From positions 1,178,001 to 1,242,000 of the forward strand of contig CADCXC010000010.1 of the NCBI GenBank assembly GCA_902806595.1: a DNA stretch of 64,000 nt. The letters are read 5' to 3'. The notes beneath the pieces are model-generated. The model did no database searches. It saw only the letters and a list, made by a program, of their open reading frames with translations, and had not been told where the DNA came from. The position numbers were made by a program, and so were the translations under genes. This document shows positions 34,768 through 47,460 of this stretch, piece after piece (the stretch's first letter is position 1; each line of letters begins with the position of its first letter). This DNA is from Pyrenopolyporus hunteri. Lineage: Eukaryota > Ascomycota > Sordariomycetes > Xylariales > Hypoxylaceae.

Positions 34768-35099
34768 CTATAACATGGATTTGTCTCGTGTACCAGCATC
34801 CATGTCACGTCCAGGATAAACCAGTACCGTCCACTGGCCCGTGAACATCTCATTGAGTATGTACAGTTCGAATATCCTATCGTTCTCCATTTTATCTATG
34901 CCAGTAAAAGGTCCGAACGCGACTTCGTCGGAAACTCCACCGAGTACGAGCTCCTCACCAGCTCATAAAGCGTTGTACCTATCAAGATCGACAAACCCAG
35001 CGGGGTTTCCGTATTTGTTCCGCGGCTGCGCCGCAGAGGCCCATCGTAGACATATCATCGTCACGTCGTACACAGCCTCAAAACATCTGTTATATGTAA
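34768..35099 (-). pseudogene. Broken coding relic with in-frame TGA
   Basis: On - one frame reads as believable protein on both sides of a single TGA at 34,963-34,965. Upstream it gives about 45 residues ending KYGNPAGFVDLDRYNAL. Downstream it gives 64 residues including DEVAFGPFTGIDKMEND and GQWTVLVYPGRD, to a TAG at 34,768-34,770. Both sides are rich in D, G, Y, F and V, unlike chance frames. The TGA could come from CGA by one C-to-T change. An acceptor-like AACAG lies just inside the left limit, so an earlier exon may exist, but no joining donor in phase was found. No family is recognised. The opposite strand is also open for 142 codons (34,841-35,269), but that reading is Ser-rich and looks like the antisense shadow. 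Confidence 0.35.
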
Positions 35100-35270
35100 T
35101 TCACGCCACCTCAGCACCCATAGCTAAACTACCTCGTTTTCTTTTTAACTGGTCAAAAGGCGCCTATACTACACCTCCGAGACTCCAGCGGACTATCCAT
35201 TCGCATTTTCACCAACAAAGTGTTGGTTACAAGTTATTCCGTCGTAGGACCCGTTTCAAGTTCACCTAAG

Positions 35271-35910
35271 ATGTGGAAGGACGAGGATCCAGGTGAAGAC
35301 CCGCCGGCGTACATGTCGACGAAAGCCAAGCCGAAATACCGTCGAGATAGCCCGCCGTCATATCAAGAAGCAGTTGGGGACGATTCCACCGAAGAATACC
35401 AGAGCGAAAAGAAGCATCCACACACCAAATCGGATATCCACCAACCCCGAAAGAAGGATCGAAAACATCCACCATGTAGCCACTGGTCGGAATCCAGATG
35501 CCAGATGACAACCAACTCGAGGCAGTGCTGCTCTTGCGTCGACCAACGGCCGGAGACGGAGTCGGGGCTCTACTCGGTGTATACAGCCCGCGAAGGATTA
35601 GTCGAGAGAGCTGCTAGATGGCAGTTCTATTGTCCGAGTTGTCGAGGTACGCGTGGCCAATCGACCAGGTCGTCGGAGTCCCATGAATATCATCCAAGAT
35701 CTCCCGTCTCTTTAACATGTTAAGTGCTTGGACTGACTCGAAGCAGAATACTTTGACCCGAATGCTAAAGCAAAACTCCTCCGAGACCAATGCGATTGGG
35801 CGGAGAAGCGTGCTCAATCACTAGCCGAAGAACGCGACCGAAGATATTTCGGTCTCGGGCGCTGGCTTCACGTCTGCGGCGAAGCGGTAAAAGGCTGCTT
35901 GCCAGATTGA
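35271..35910 (+). CDS. Small PPxY-motif, cysteine-containing hypothetical protein
   Basis: Two exons, 35,271-35,646 and 35,747-35,910, encode 179 residues. The 100-nt intron (GTACGC...AAGCAG, branch near CTGAC) splits the codon of E126. The second exon reads EYFDPNAKAKLLRDQCDW and continues to a TGA with good protein character. The N-terminus carries two PPxY motifs, PPAY (11-14) and PPSY (28-31), ligands of WW domains such as those in Rsp5/NEDD4 ubiquitin ligases. A Lys/His-rich middle follows, then cysteines C69, C77, C86, C87, C89, C121 and C124 that may bind zinc, and a charged C-terminal helix. No membrane segment. A role as ubiquitin-ligase adaptor is possible but inferred only from PPxY. 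An in-frame upstream ATG (35,220) would add 17 residues. Confidence 0.7.
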
Positions 35911-36132
35911 GATGATATACCATCGCCTTATTACTCCGAGTAGCAACGGTGATACGATCCACCTACCCCCATGAGATTACTCAATATACACTTACCAAGA
36001 GTGGAAAGATAGAGCCGACGAACCATCGCCTGGGATTTCTTAGAACCATTATATGATACCAAATCTTAGTTTACATGTATTTCTATTTCACAATTTGTCA
36101 ATATACCCCTTATACTACCTAGATACCAGTTG

Positions 36133-37356
36133 TCAATCGATTTCAATACAAACCTTCCCCTGGTGCTTCCCCGAAGCCAGGTACTCATACGCCTCCTTCG
36201 CCTCTTCCAGCTTAAAGATCTTGGGATCAACCACCGGCCGGAGCTTATCCAGATTGGCCTCGATAGCCCGACACATATCCTCCATCTGAACACGCGTGCC
36301 GACCCACAGCCCACGCGCCGTGAACAACTTCGTCCAGCAATCCAGCAGCCCAGGCATACCTTCGCCCGTCCCCTCGCCCCCACCGCCACCCACAGCCCCA
36401 ATAACGTGAATAACGCCCTCGCTCCTCACGCTCTCGACGCTCTGCCTCAGCGACGCTGGGCCCGCCACATCCACCACGTGACCCACGCCCGTGCCGCCCG
36501 TCAGGCGTCTCGCCAGCGCGCCCCAACCCGGCGTCTCGCGGTAATTGATCACATGGTCGGCGCCCAAGTCCTCCAGCAGCCGCACCTTATCGCCCGAACC
36601 CGTCGTCGCGACGACCCTCGCGCCCGCGACCTTGGCGAACCGCACCGCGAAGCAGCTCACGCCGCCGGAGCCCTGCGTCAGGACCCACTGGCCGGGGGCC
36701 ACCGTCCTGCCGGGGAGCCCGAACAGCGCGTTCCAGGCCGTCAGCCCGGCGCAGGACAGGGTGGCCGCTTCGGCGAAGGACAGGCCGGCGGGCATGCGGA
36801 CGAGCCCTTGCTCGTCGAAGGCGCCGGCGGAGCGCAGCGTGCCGTGCAGCGAGGCGCCGAGGCCGGTCTGCGCGAGAGACGCGCTGTACGGGCCGGCGAT
36901 GAGCCGCGGGTTTAGGACCGTGATGACTTTGTCGCCGGCGGAGAACCGCGATACGCGCTTCCCGACGGCGAGGACGACGACGGCGCCGTCGGACCCGGGG
37001 ACGATGTTGGGCGTCGTGACCCAGGGGTATTTCCCCTGCGCGATGATGAGGTCTCGGAACTGCAGGGGGTTGGTTATTTTGAGGCTGGGAAAGGGGTAGG
37101 GGGTCTGCTTAGGTTAAGGGGGTTAGGTGGTGGTTACGTTAAGGGAGGCGCCGTAGACTATGGTTGGAGGTTAGTCTGAGTGCAGCTAGATATACTGGCA
37201 ATGGGTGGCGGGGGACTGACTCCTAACTAGGACTTCAGTGTCGCCGAGCTCAGGTACTGGCTGTTCCGAGAACTTGAGAGACTCGATGCCATCGTAGCCT
37301 ACGACATTCCACTGCTTAGTGGTTGTCGGGAGGGTTAAGGGGGAAGACGACTCCAT
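36133..37356 (-). CDS. Zinc-independent MDR-family NAD(P)H oxidoreductase (quinone-reductase-like), with a 20-nt exon
   Basis: Three exons on -, 37,356-37,221, 37,157-37,138 (20 nt) and 37,059-36,133, encode 360 residues. The introns are 63 nt (GTCAGT...CCATAG, branch CTAAC) and 78 nt (GTAACC...CTGCAG). Joining them restores the conserved run EVLVRIYGASLNFRDLIIAQGKYPW of the family (residues 41-65), which no unspliced frame gives. The N-terminal GroES-like domain includes VPGSDGAVVV. The Rossmann domain has the nucleotide-binding GSGGVS motif (182-187), then GADHVINYRE. The usual structural and catalytic zinc ligands of true alcohol dehydrogenases are not evident. Expected reaction: NAD(P)H-dependent reduction of a quinone or enone; the substrate is unknown. 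The gene is convergent with the PPxY gene (222 bp apart) and its start is about 630 bp from the mutated block. Confidence 0.93.
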
Positions 37357-37985
37357 CTTCGCGTCTTCGATTGATACTTGAAAACTGCAAATCTAGCGGA
37401 TAGTATAGGTGATGGAAGTATGTGGTATATCATATTATATACCTATACTAGGTGTAGTAAGGAATTTCTCAGCATGTCCGCGGAACTCCACGGAGTTTTG
37501 CCAATGACGGCTATGAAGTACGTGATACCTATGATGAATTGAAAACCTTGGAAAGCCCAGAAGCCAAGGATGAATAGGGGATAGGCAGAGTAGTAATAAA
37601 GGATCTAATCCTAGTTGTCGTTTGAAATTCTATGTTCCTTTCTATAGCTCGGGTCAATATGTTTAAACTCGCGTAGATCATTAAGGAGAAAATGCAGGTA
37701 TTCCGAACTACTTAACCCCCGCGCTACCGCTTGCTTGGATATATTGTAACCTAGGTCACATCGCTGTAAGTTTAGCGTATAATCAAAAGCTTAGGAGTTG
37801 CTGAATTTATAAGCAAATATTTCGAAAACCCCCGCGACAATATGTCGTACGATTTCTATTGGGAGGCTATTAGTTTATAGAAATAATTGATAATTCATCT
37901 AACAATAATAGTAGTATTTGTCGGGACGTTCATTGGGATCTTAAAGCGACTTAAGGGTATATTTGTATGATACAATTAAACAATG
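37357..37985. other. Promoter of the oxidoreductase gene and border of the AT-rich block
   Basis: No gene. Composition falls from ordinary at 37.4 kb to strongly AT-rich by about 37.85-37.98 kb. The putative outer LTR starts at the end of the stretch. Confidence 0.6.
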
Positions 37986-38170
37986 TTATGTATTATTAGC
38001 TTTACGTTTTAATAACGTTTATAATCCGTTAATGTTTATACGAAATTAAATTATAAATAAAATATAAATATTATAAATTATTTAATTTTTTTAAACTTTA
38101 ATAATCGACGAGTATTATTTTTATATTTTATATAATAAAATTTAAATTATATAATTAAATATTTATATTA
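37986..38170. repeat. Putative LTR of the outer element, left copy
   Basis: About 185 bp matching 62,854-63,038 at a constant offset of 24,868. The left copy keeps more C and G than the right (TGTATTATTAGC against TATATTATTAAC), so it is slightly less mutated. It starts close to a TGTTATG word, which may be the original TG end. Confidence 0.65.
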
Positions 38171-39589
38171 TTTTTTTTATTTAATAATAATTTTTTAATT
38201 ATTAAAATAAATTTATTTAAAATATAAAATAATATTAAAATAATATTAAAAGTTATATATATTAAAAATTATATTAAAATTTTATATTTATATTTTTTTT
38301 TATTTTATTATATATTAACGATTATATTTTAATAATATTAAATTAATATATTATATATTTTATACGAAATAATCGTTATTTATATATATTAAAAATAAAT
38401 TAATATCGTTATATTTATTAAATAATAAAATATTTTTAAAATTTTATAAATAATATATATTATCGATATAATAATTTATAATAATTTAAAAATTATCGTA
38501 ATATAATTTATATTTAACGATATATTATCGTATTTAAAAAACTTAATTATTAAATATATAAATTCGAATAAAATTTTTTTATTTTTATAAATATATTTTA
38601 ATTTATTTTCGAAAAATTTTTAAATTATTAAAATAATTTTTTACTATCGATATTTTATATTATATCGTTAATTATTTAATAAATTCATTTTTTTTCGTTA
38701 ATTTTTAAATGTATTCGATATAATTTAATTATTAATTTTAAAAAAATTAAGTTTTAAATATAAAAAAAAAATTATTATAATTATTAAATTTAAAAATATA
38801 ATTATAAATATTTATTATTTATTTTAATAATTTTAAAAGATTTTATACGATTAAATTAATTTAATATTTTTTAAATATAATATATTTTAAATTATTATTA
38901 ATTTTTTTAATTTTTTTATTATTTCGAAAATATAACGAAATAATAAATTTTATTATTAAATTACGTTTTTAATATTATTATTTAGCTTTTTTATTAATAA
39001 ACGTATTAACGTTATTTAATATTTATACGTAAAAATAATTAAAGGTTTTTTTAATTTTAATAAATATCGAAATAATATCGATAAAAAATATTATCGATAT
39101 AATTTTAACGATTATTTAATTTATTATATATTTAATAATAATTAAAATATAAATAACGATTATAAAAATATAATTAATCGTTTATTATATTAATAAAATT
39201 AATAAATAAATAAATTATAAATTAAAAAAAATTAAATTCGATTTTTTTATTAATTAATATATTAAATATTTTATAATAATTTATTAAATAATTAATATTA
39301 TTTCGAAATATTAATATTATCGAATTATATTTTTTTATATAATATTAATTATAATATAATTTAAATTTTAATAAATTTTTTTTATAATTATAAATAATTT
39401 ATCGTATTTAAAAATTATTTTTAAAATAATCGTTTTTATTAATATATTCGTAATATAAAATAAATTTTTAAAACTTTTTTAATATTAAATAATTTTATAT
39501 AAATAATTATTATATATTATAAAATAATATTTTATTTATTTAATTTTTTAAAAAAAAATAATGTTATTTTTTAATTAAAATATTCGAAA

Positions 39590-39790
39590 ATTATTGATAG
39601 GTACGTACGTAAATAAAGTAAGGAAATAATAATAAAAGTAATCGCAATAAAGTGAAATTAATGTTATATAAATTGTTTAAAAAAGAAAAAATATTTAATA
39701 AAAAAACCGTAGGAAAAGTTTTTTTTATATAAACGAAAGTATATAAATACTTTTTTTTTCTAAGGTACGTATTATAAAATAGTACGTATA
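39590..39790. other. Patch of weaker mutation inside the AT-rich block
   Basis: About 200 bp keep non-CpG C and G (for example TAAGG, CGCAATAAAGTG, CCGTAGG) that neighbouring DNA has lost, and contain TACGTACGT-type words at both ends. It may be a small later insertion or an internal part of the outer element that escaped mutation. No terminal repeats could be confirmed. Confidence 0.3.
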
Positions 39791-40079
39791 TAAATTAATT
39801 AACCATTAAAAATAACTTATAAATTTATTTTAATAAATTCGTATAATTTTATTATTAAAAATTTAATATTAATTTTTTTAATAAATAAAATTATTTTAAA
39901 TCGAAATAAATAATCGATTAAAATATTTATTTTATTTATTTTATAAATAATATAAATATTATAATATTTTATAATATTTAAAAAATATAAAATTTTTATA
40001 AATTAATTAAATTTTATATTTAAAATTTTAAATAATTTATAATTAATAATTATAATTATATCGTTATTTTTAATTTAAT

Positions 40080-40355
40080 TATTAAATAATAAAAAATTAT
40101 TAATTAATAAATCGAAAGGAAAATATTAAACGATCGTTTAATATAAAAGTTACGAAAAAAAATTATATTTATTATATTTATTTATATAAAAATATAATTA
40201 ATTAATTTTATATTAATCGATATTTATATATTTTTTTAAAATATATATTTTAAGTTTTTATTATTTAAAGCGATAAAATATTTAATAAGGGTATATTTAT
40301 CGTTATTATCGTTACGGTAAATTTTTTAATATAAAATTATATAATTATATTAATA
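40080..40355 (-). repeat. LTR of the first nested element, left copy
   Basis: 276 bp nearly identical to 46,207-46,482, including a long shared core around AAACGATCGTTTAATATAAA. Most differences are G/A or C/T (for example GCGATAAAAT against ATAATAAAGT). Confidence 0.75.
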
Positions 40356-43300
40356 ATTTTTTTTTTCGTAATTTCTTTTTTTTTTAATTATTAATAATAG
40401 TAAATTTCCTTTTTTTTATTTTTTTATTTATCTTTATAATTTTATCGTAATATTATTTATATTAATAAATATTTTTAATATTTTATTAATATTACTTTTT
40501 ATTATAACGTTAATAGGGTTATTTTTTTTATAAATTTATTTAATTTTCGTTATTTTTCGTTTTTCGTACGATTATCGAAGTAATATAATATCGATTATAA
40601 GTTTTTTTTTTTTATAATATTTAATTTAATTAAATACTCGTAAAATAAATAAAAATTAATATAAATAATAATAAAAAAATTTAAATAATTTAATTTTTTA
40701 TTAATTAACGAAATCGTCGTTTTAAAAATTATTATTATATTTACGTTATATATTATAACGTAAATTTCGCTTATTAAAACGTTTCGTATAACGCGTTTTA
40801 ATTTAATCGAATTTTAATAAATGATATTATTTTTAATATTAAAAAATAATTTCGAAAACGTTTTATTTATAATAAATATAATATATTCGATTTAAAAATT
40901 TAAATTTTTATTATTTATAAATGATTTATCGACGAAAACGAATAATTTAATAATTTTTAAATTTAAAAATACGAATCGTAATTTTCGATCGATATTTATT
41001 TTTTATTAATTAAATCGTTTATTAAGTTTTATAATTTCGATAATTTTAAATTTATAATGTTAAATTATTTCGGATATATTATACGTAATTTTAAATTAAT
41101 AAATCGATACGATATATATTTTACGAGTATATTATTATATATATTAATGCGTTATATCGTTAATATTAAATTTAATAAAAGTAATTTTTTTTTTTAATTT
41201 TTTTAACGTAAATAAATTATTTCGTTAATTTTTATAATAATAATACATCCGTTAAAAATAATCGAGTAATTTATAATTAAATATTTTTTTAATTTAATTA
41301 AAAATTTTATTTTTTTTCGTTTTTAATTTTTTATTTAATCGAATATTTTATCGAATAATTCGAAAGTATTATTAGTTTATATACTTATTAATTTAAAACG
41401 ATTAATCGATTTTAATATTAATAAATATAAATTATATATAAATGTAATTATTTAAAATTTCTTTTTATAATATTTAAAATATATAATTTATTAATGTATA
41501 TTAATTTTTATTATATTATATAAAAGTTTTACGATTATTATAATCGTATTAAAAAGATATTTAAATATAAAAATAAAAAATAATTAAATTAAAATAATAC
41601 GATTTAATTTTAATTTTAATTATATATAAACCTATATAATATTACGTAATTAAACTTTTATTTTTTTTTTATAAAAGTAAGTGTTAATATTATAATTACT
41701 TATTAATTTAATTGTTATATAATCGATAATTATATTAATATTATTTTTTTATTTTCGTTATTATAATTTTAAATAATAAATTTAAATTTTTCGAAAAAGT
41801 ATAAAATACTTTTTCCTTTAATTTTTCGAATAATACGAAAATTAAATAATTAAATATCGTAAAATTTAACGAGATCGTATTTTTTAAACGAAAATACGTT
41901 TTTATCGATAAATTTTTTAGTTTTTTTCGTATTTAATTTTTTAAAAGGTTTTTTAAAAATTATAATTTTTTTTTACGTAATTAAACGGTTAAAAGTTAAT
42001 TTTTACGTTTTTTTATAATTATATAAATAACGATAATTTTTAATTTATTTTTATTATCGGATAATTTTTTATATTTTCGTTTTTAAATTTTAAATAAATT
42101 TTTCGATAATACGTATATTTTATTATCGTCGTTTTTCCATTAATCGAAATTAAAATCGAATTTTATAATTAAAATAAACTTTAATACGTTAATTATCGTA
42201 TTACGATTATACGATTTAATAATTATTATATAAAAATTAACGGGTTTATTATTTATTTTAACGATATACGTTTCGTCGTTTTTAACGATTAACGTATATA
42301 AACTTTTTTAACCGTTTTTTTTACGATAAACATATATTTTTAACTATAATAATAAATTTAACGTATCGAATATATTCGAACTATTTTTTATATTAAAAAT
42401 ATCGGTTATTTATTTTTTCGCTTTAATTTTATTTATTTTAATTATAATTTTTTTAATCGTCGTTTTTTTAATTTTTAAAAATAATATTATAAGTAAATTA
42501 TCGATTAATCGTAAATATACGTTAAATATTAATAACGTAAATATTAATTTATTAAATTTTACGATATCGTTAATAATTTTTATAATTATTTATAATATAT
42601 ATTCGAGTTTTACGTTAAGTAAATTTTTAGATATAATTTTAAAAATTCGTCGTAATAATTTATAATATCGTTTTAATTTATTTATCGAATTATAAAATTT
42701 AACGGATATTTTTTTAATTATAATATTTAAAATTTTAATATTAATTATAAATTTATTAATAATAAAATTTTTTTCGACATCGTAAATAATATCGTCGAAT
42801 AAATTTAAGTAAATATTAATTTATATTATTTATAATATATTTTAAATATATTTTATTATTATATTTTTTAAAAATTTCGTAATTTAATATATCGTAATTT
42901 AATTAATAATATAAAATATTAATTTCGTATTAATATATATTACGTTAATAAGTATATTATAGTTAAAATCGACGTTATTTTTAATAATAAATTTAAATCG
43001 TTTTAATCGATTATTATATATTTAATATTAATGGTAATATTTATTAATTTTATCGATTAAAATTTTATCGAAATTATTATAATTTATTTTAATAAATAAA
43101 CGATATAATTTATTTATTATAAAATGGTTAAATCGTCGATAAATTTAACGAAATTCGATTTTTATAAAATAATAATAAATAATTATAAAATTACGATTAT
43201 TAAATAAAAATTATAAATATTTTTATTTATAAATAATAAAATATTTTTTATTTTTATATATAAATACGTTTTTAATATTATTAAAATATATATTAAAACG

Positions 43301-46206
43301 ATTTATATTTTTAAAATATAATAAAAACGATATATTTAACGATATAATTTAAAACGTAATAAATTTAAATAATATAAATATATAAACGATATTTAAGTTT
43401 CGTTATTTTACGTTATTATTAAATCGAATAATATAACGTTTTATTATTTCGATATTTAAAAATATATGTAAATATAATCGTTATAAAACTTTAAATTAAA
43501 ATTCGCCGTTAAATAAAATTTCGATTATTTTTATATTCGATATAATGTTTTAAAATACATTAACGTATCGATTATTAAAGTAAAACGTAATATTATGTAA
43601 AATATTATAAATCGTAAAATTAAAAACGTCGATTACGATTATCGTATAAAACGCCGTTTAATTTACGAGTATATTTACTACGTTTTAACCGTTAATTTCG
43701 CCGTAAATAATAAAATAATAATTTAGGGTAATAATCGGTGGTTTTTCGTCGTTTTTATTATTTTTTTAAATATATTAAATATCGTAATTTTATTTATCGT
43801 CGTTATCGTTATTTTTTCGTATGTCGATTTTTTTATAATCGAATAATTAATTATAATTTTCGTTAATATTTTTAAAGTCGAAATTTTATTTTTATACGTA
43901 ACGTCGTTAATTTATACGTTTATTTCGTCGTTTTAAAATAAGGTATTTTATAAATTAATATTTCGTTTTATCGTATATAAAATATTTTTTTTAACGTTAC
44001 GATTTTTTAATATATTATAAAGCTTTATTATATAATCGAAATTAATTTTTATTATTACGATAAATTCGATTAATTTAATATTAATTCGATGTTTTTTAAT
44101 TATAAATTATATTATATAATTTAATACGATATATTATATCGACGATAATTCGAAAATTTAAATAAATATTATCGAATGTATTTAATTATCGAAAAATTAC
44201 AACGTAAAAAATAAAATATTTTTATACGATAATTACGATATTTTTTTTAAAGTTATAATCGATTACGTAATTAATGGTTAATCTTTTTTAAATACGTTAA
44301 ATTTTTTCGATTAATAATTTTATTTAAATAAATAAATTTTTATTAAGGTTTTTTTTTATAATTAAAAATATTATCGTTTAACGTTATTTAATTATATATA
44401 TTTATTAATTTTTTAATAAATGAAAATATATTTTTATACGTTTAATTATATTTTAAAAATTATAATTTATATCGATTAATTAATCGTAATAATATTATTA
44501 TATTCGTTTTTTTAATATCGTTAAATACGTATTAACGTATATATATTCCTTAATTTTAATTTTATAATATAAATTTTTAAAAACTTTAATTTTTTCGTTT
44601 ATAATATTATATTTATTACTTTTAAATTTATAATCGTCGTTATTATATATTTTAACGAAATCGGTAAAAATACGTAACGAATTAAAATTTATTAAATATT
44701 AATATATTTATTAAATTAATTATAAACGATGTAACGGTTATAAATTTCGTTATTATTATAAAATAATATAACGTTATTAATCGAATTAATATTATAATTA
44801 TTATAATATCGATTATTATATCGGTTATTATTAAAGGATAATATAATGTTATTAATCGATTTATTATTAAAAGATAATAAAAATAATAAATTATTATCGA
44901 TCGAATTATTATTAAATCGATTATTATATTATAAAGTTTTAAAATTATTTCGATGGTTATATTATAATATTTTTCGTATTATTAAATATTATAAATATTA
45001 TTACGATAGTTTTAAAAATTATTAATTACTTTAATTACGATTAATTTAAAGGTTTTTAATTAATTAAAAAAAAATATTTTTATTAAAGTTTTTATAAAAA
45101 AATAAAGTTATTTTTATTAATAAATTCGTTAAATTATTTTTTAATTATTTTTTTAACGGTATTTTTTAAAAATAATGGAAATTTAATAACTTTAATTATT
45201 TTCGTTAATTTTTTAACGTAAATGTAAACGTTTTTAATGTATACGTTATGTTTTTATAAATAATCGATTTTTTTTAATACGTAATTATTTAGTTATATAT
45301 TAAAATTATTTTTCGTTTTAATTATCGAAGTTTTTTTTAAATCGTCGTTATAATCGAATGTTAAAAAAGTTATTATTATATATTTAAAAATACTTTATAA
45401 AATAAATATTTAAAACTTTTAATTTTATTTTATCGAAATTAAATTTTTTAAAATTTAAACTCGTATAATTCGAATTAACGAAATTTTTTTAAATTTTATT
45501 TATTTTCGATATTATATAAATAAATTTTAATTAATTAATAAATTTAATATTATAATATTTTATTAAAGGTGGAAAAAATTTCTTTTTATTTATATAAAGA
45601 GAAAATTTTTTAGTTATAATTATTTAATAACGATAATCGATATAAAAAAAATAAAATAAAATAAAATAAAATAATAAATAAATCGATTTAAAGGTTTTTT
45701 CGCAAATAATCGAATTATTAATATATATACGTTTCGAATTTAATTAATCGAAAATAAAAATTTATAAAAATTAAAATAATCGTTTTTATATTCGATTAAT
45801 TATTATTAACGTAAAACGCTTCGAATAATTAATTAAATACGATAATAAGGTTTTTTATATGTAATAAACGTAAATTTATTAACGTTTTTTTATATATCGT
45901 ATATAAATATTATTTAATATATTACGTACGATATATTACGCTTCGAAATTTTTAAAATAACATAATTAATTTTACGTTTTTAAAAACTATTAACGTAAAA
46001 CGCTTTAAATTTTTAAAAGTAGTTTAACGATTAATCGCTTTTTTTTATTAAAATTTATTCGTTCGATCGAATTTTAATATTTTTTTAAATTAAATTATAA
46101 TAAAATAAATAATTTTTTTATATTTTAAATTTTTTTAAATTCGTAAATTTTCTTTTAATAAAAACCTTATTATTTATATTTAATTTATTAATTAAATATT
46201 AATTAA

Positions 46207-46482
46207 TATTAAATAATAAAAAATTATTAATTAATAAATCGAAGGAAAAATATTAAACGATCGTTTAATATAAAAGTTACGAAAAAAAGTTATATTTATT
46301 ATATTTATTTATATAAAAATATAATTAATTAATTTTATATTAATCGATATTTATATATTTTTTTAAAATATATACTTTAAATTTTTATTATTTAAAATAA
46401 TAAAGTATTTAATAAAAGTATATTTATTATTACTATCGTTACGGTAAATTTTTTAATATAAAATTATATAATTATATTAATA
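46207..46482 (-). repeat. LTR of the first nested element, right copy
   Basis: Partner of 40,080-40,355, same length. The DNA beyond it (46,483-47,149) belongs to the outer element. Confidence 0.75.
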
Positions 46483-47149
46483 TTTTTAATATTAAAATAT
46501 TAATATAATTATTAATTTTTTTTTTAAATAATATATTTTTATTAAATATTAATTAATTTTTTCGAAAAATACATTACGAAATAAAAAATAAAATTCGATT
46601 TATATATATAAAATTATAAAAATATAATTTTTATATATTTTTAATTAATATCGATTTTAATAAATAATTAATAATATTAATCGAATAATTTAATTAAAAG
46701 TATAATAATAATAATATTTCGAATATTTTTTTAAATATTTTCGATAATTTAATTTAAAATAATAAATTTATTTTTAAATTTTTTTATTAATTTTAAAAAA
46801 AATACCATTATTAATAAATAATTTTTATTAAATATTTAAAATAATTTATTACATTTATAAATACTCGTATTTTTATTATAATAAATAATTTAAAACGATT
46901 TTTAATCGTAATAATTTTTATCGAATTAATTTTTATATTATTTTTTAAAATTAAAAAACTTAAAAATACACTTTTTTATATAAATAATAATATTTTTTAA
47001 AGGTTAAATAATAAATTATATTTAATAAAATAATAAAATATTATAATAATATATTTATAAAAGTATTTTATAATATCGATTTATATATATATATTATTTA
47101 ATAATTTATCGATAAAATTTTAATATAATTTTAAAACTTTTTTTATTAT
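46483..47149. other. Middle fragment of the outer element
   Basis: AT-saturated DNA between the two nested elements, with no recognisable feature of its own. By position it is the part of the outer retrotransposon separating the two insertion points. Confidence 0.5.
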
Positions 47150-47431
47150 TAAATTAAGGCGGATATTTTAAAGGTCGTAACACGTAATTACTTTATCGAT
47201 TAATATATTTTAATTCGAGTTTTTTTTAATTTTTCTTATAAATTATAATTTAATAAACTTTTTAATAATAATTTAATTATATTATATATACATATTTTTT
47301 TATTTTTATTAAATTCATTTCTTATTAATTAAACGTTATATTTAAATAATAAAAACGTAAAAATTTATTTATAATTTATAAACTTAAATATTTTTTTTAT
47401 TTTTATTTTAAAACTCTCGTTTTAATTTATT
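47150..47431 (+). repeat. LTR of the second nested element, left copy
   Basis: 282 bp matching 59,569-59,850. Differences are mostly transitions, for example GGTCGTAACACG against AGTTGTAATATA. Confidence 0.75.
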
Positions 47432-47460
47432 TAACAACCACCATAAAATTCGAACCTATA
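47432..47460 (+). other. Mutated primer-binding site
   Basis: The bases next to the left LTR keep several C residues (ACAACCACCAT, then TTCGAACC). If A is read as former G where needed, they match the complement of a tRNA 3' end through the T loop. The identity of the tRNA was not determined. Confidence 0.45.

Larger units (their letters stand above)
40080..46482 (-). mobile_element. Nested LTR retrotransposon relic (about 6.4 kb), probably on -
   Basis: Bounded by 276-bp direct repeats (40,080-40,355 and 46,207-46,482). Both copies start TATTAAAT and end TTAATA, the expected mutated form of TG...CA inverted termini. Just inside the left repeat is a long pyrimidine run (about 40,360-40,390), which on - is a purine tract next to an LTR, as a polypurine tract should be; this suggests - orientation. 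Non-CpG G clearly outnumbers non-CpG C on + here. Coding potential is destroyed by C-to-T changes. Confidence 0.7.

Noticed and set aside
34841..35269. 142-residue frame on +
   Set aside because: Ser-rich and without features; the opposite strand reads as a better protein, so this looks like its antisense shadow.
36130..37099. 261- and 184-residue frames on + over the oxidoreductase
   Set aside because: Antisense shadows of the GC-rich exon, which itself matches a known family.
40075..46490. TTAAT as a 5-bp target duplication of the first nested element
   Set aside because: The right copy lies several bases beyond the repeat end, and five A/T bases match too easily in this block.
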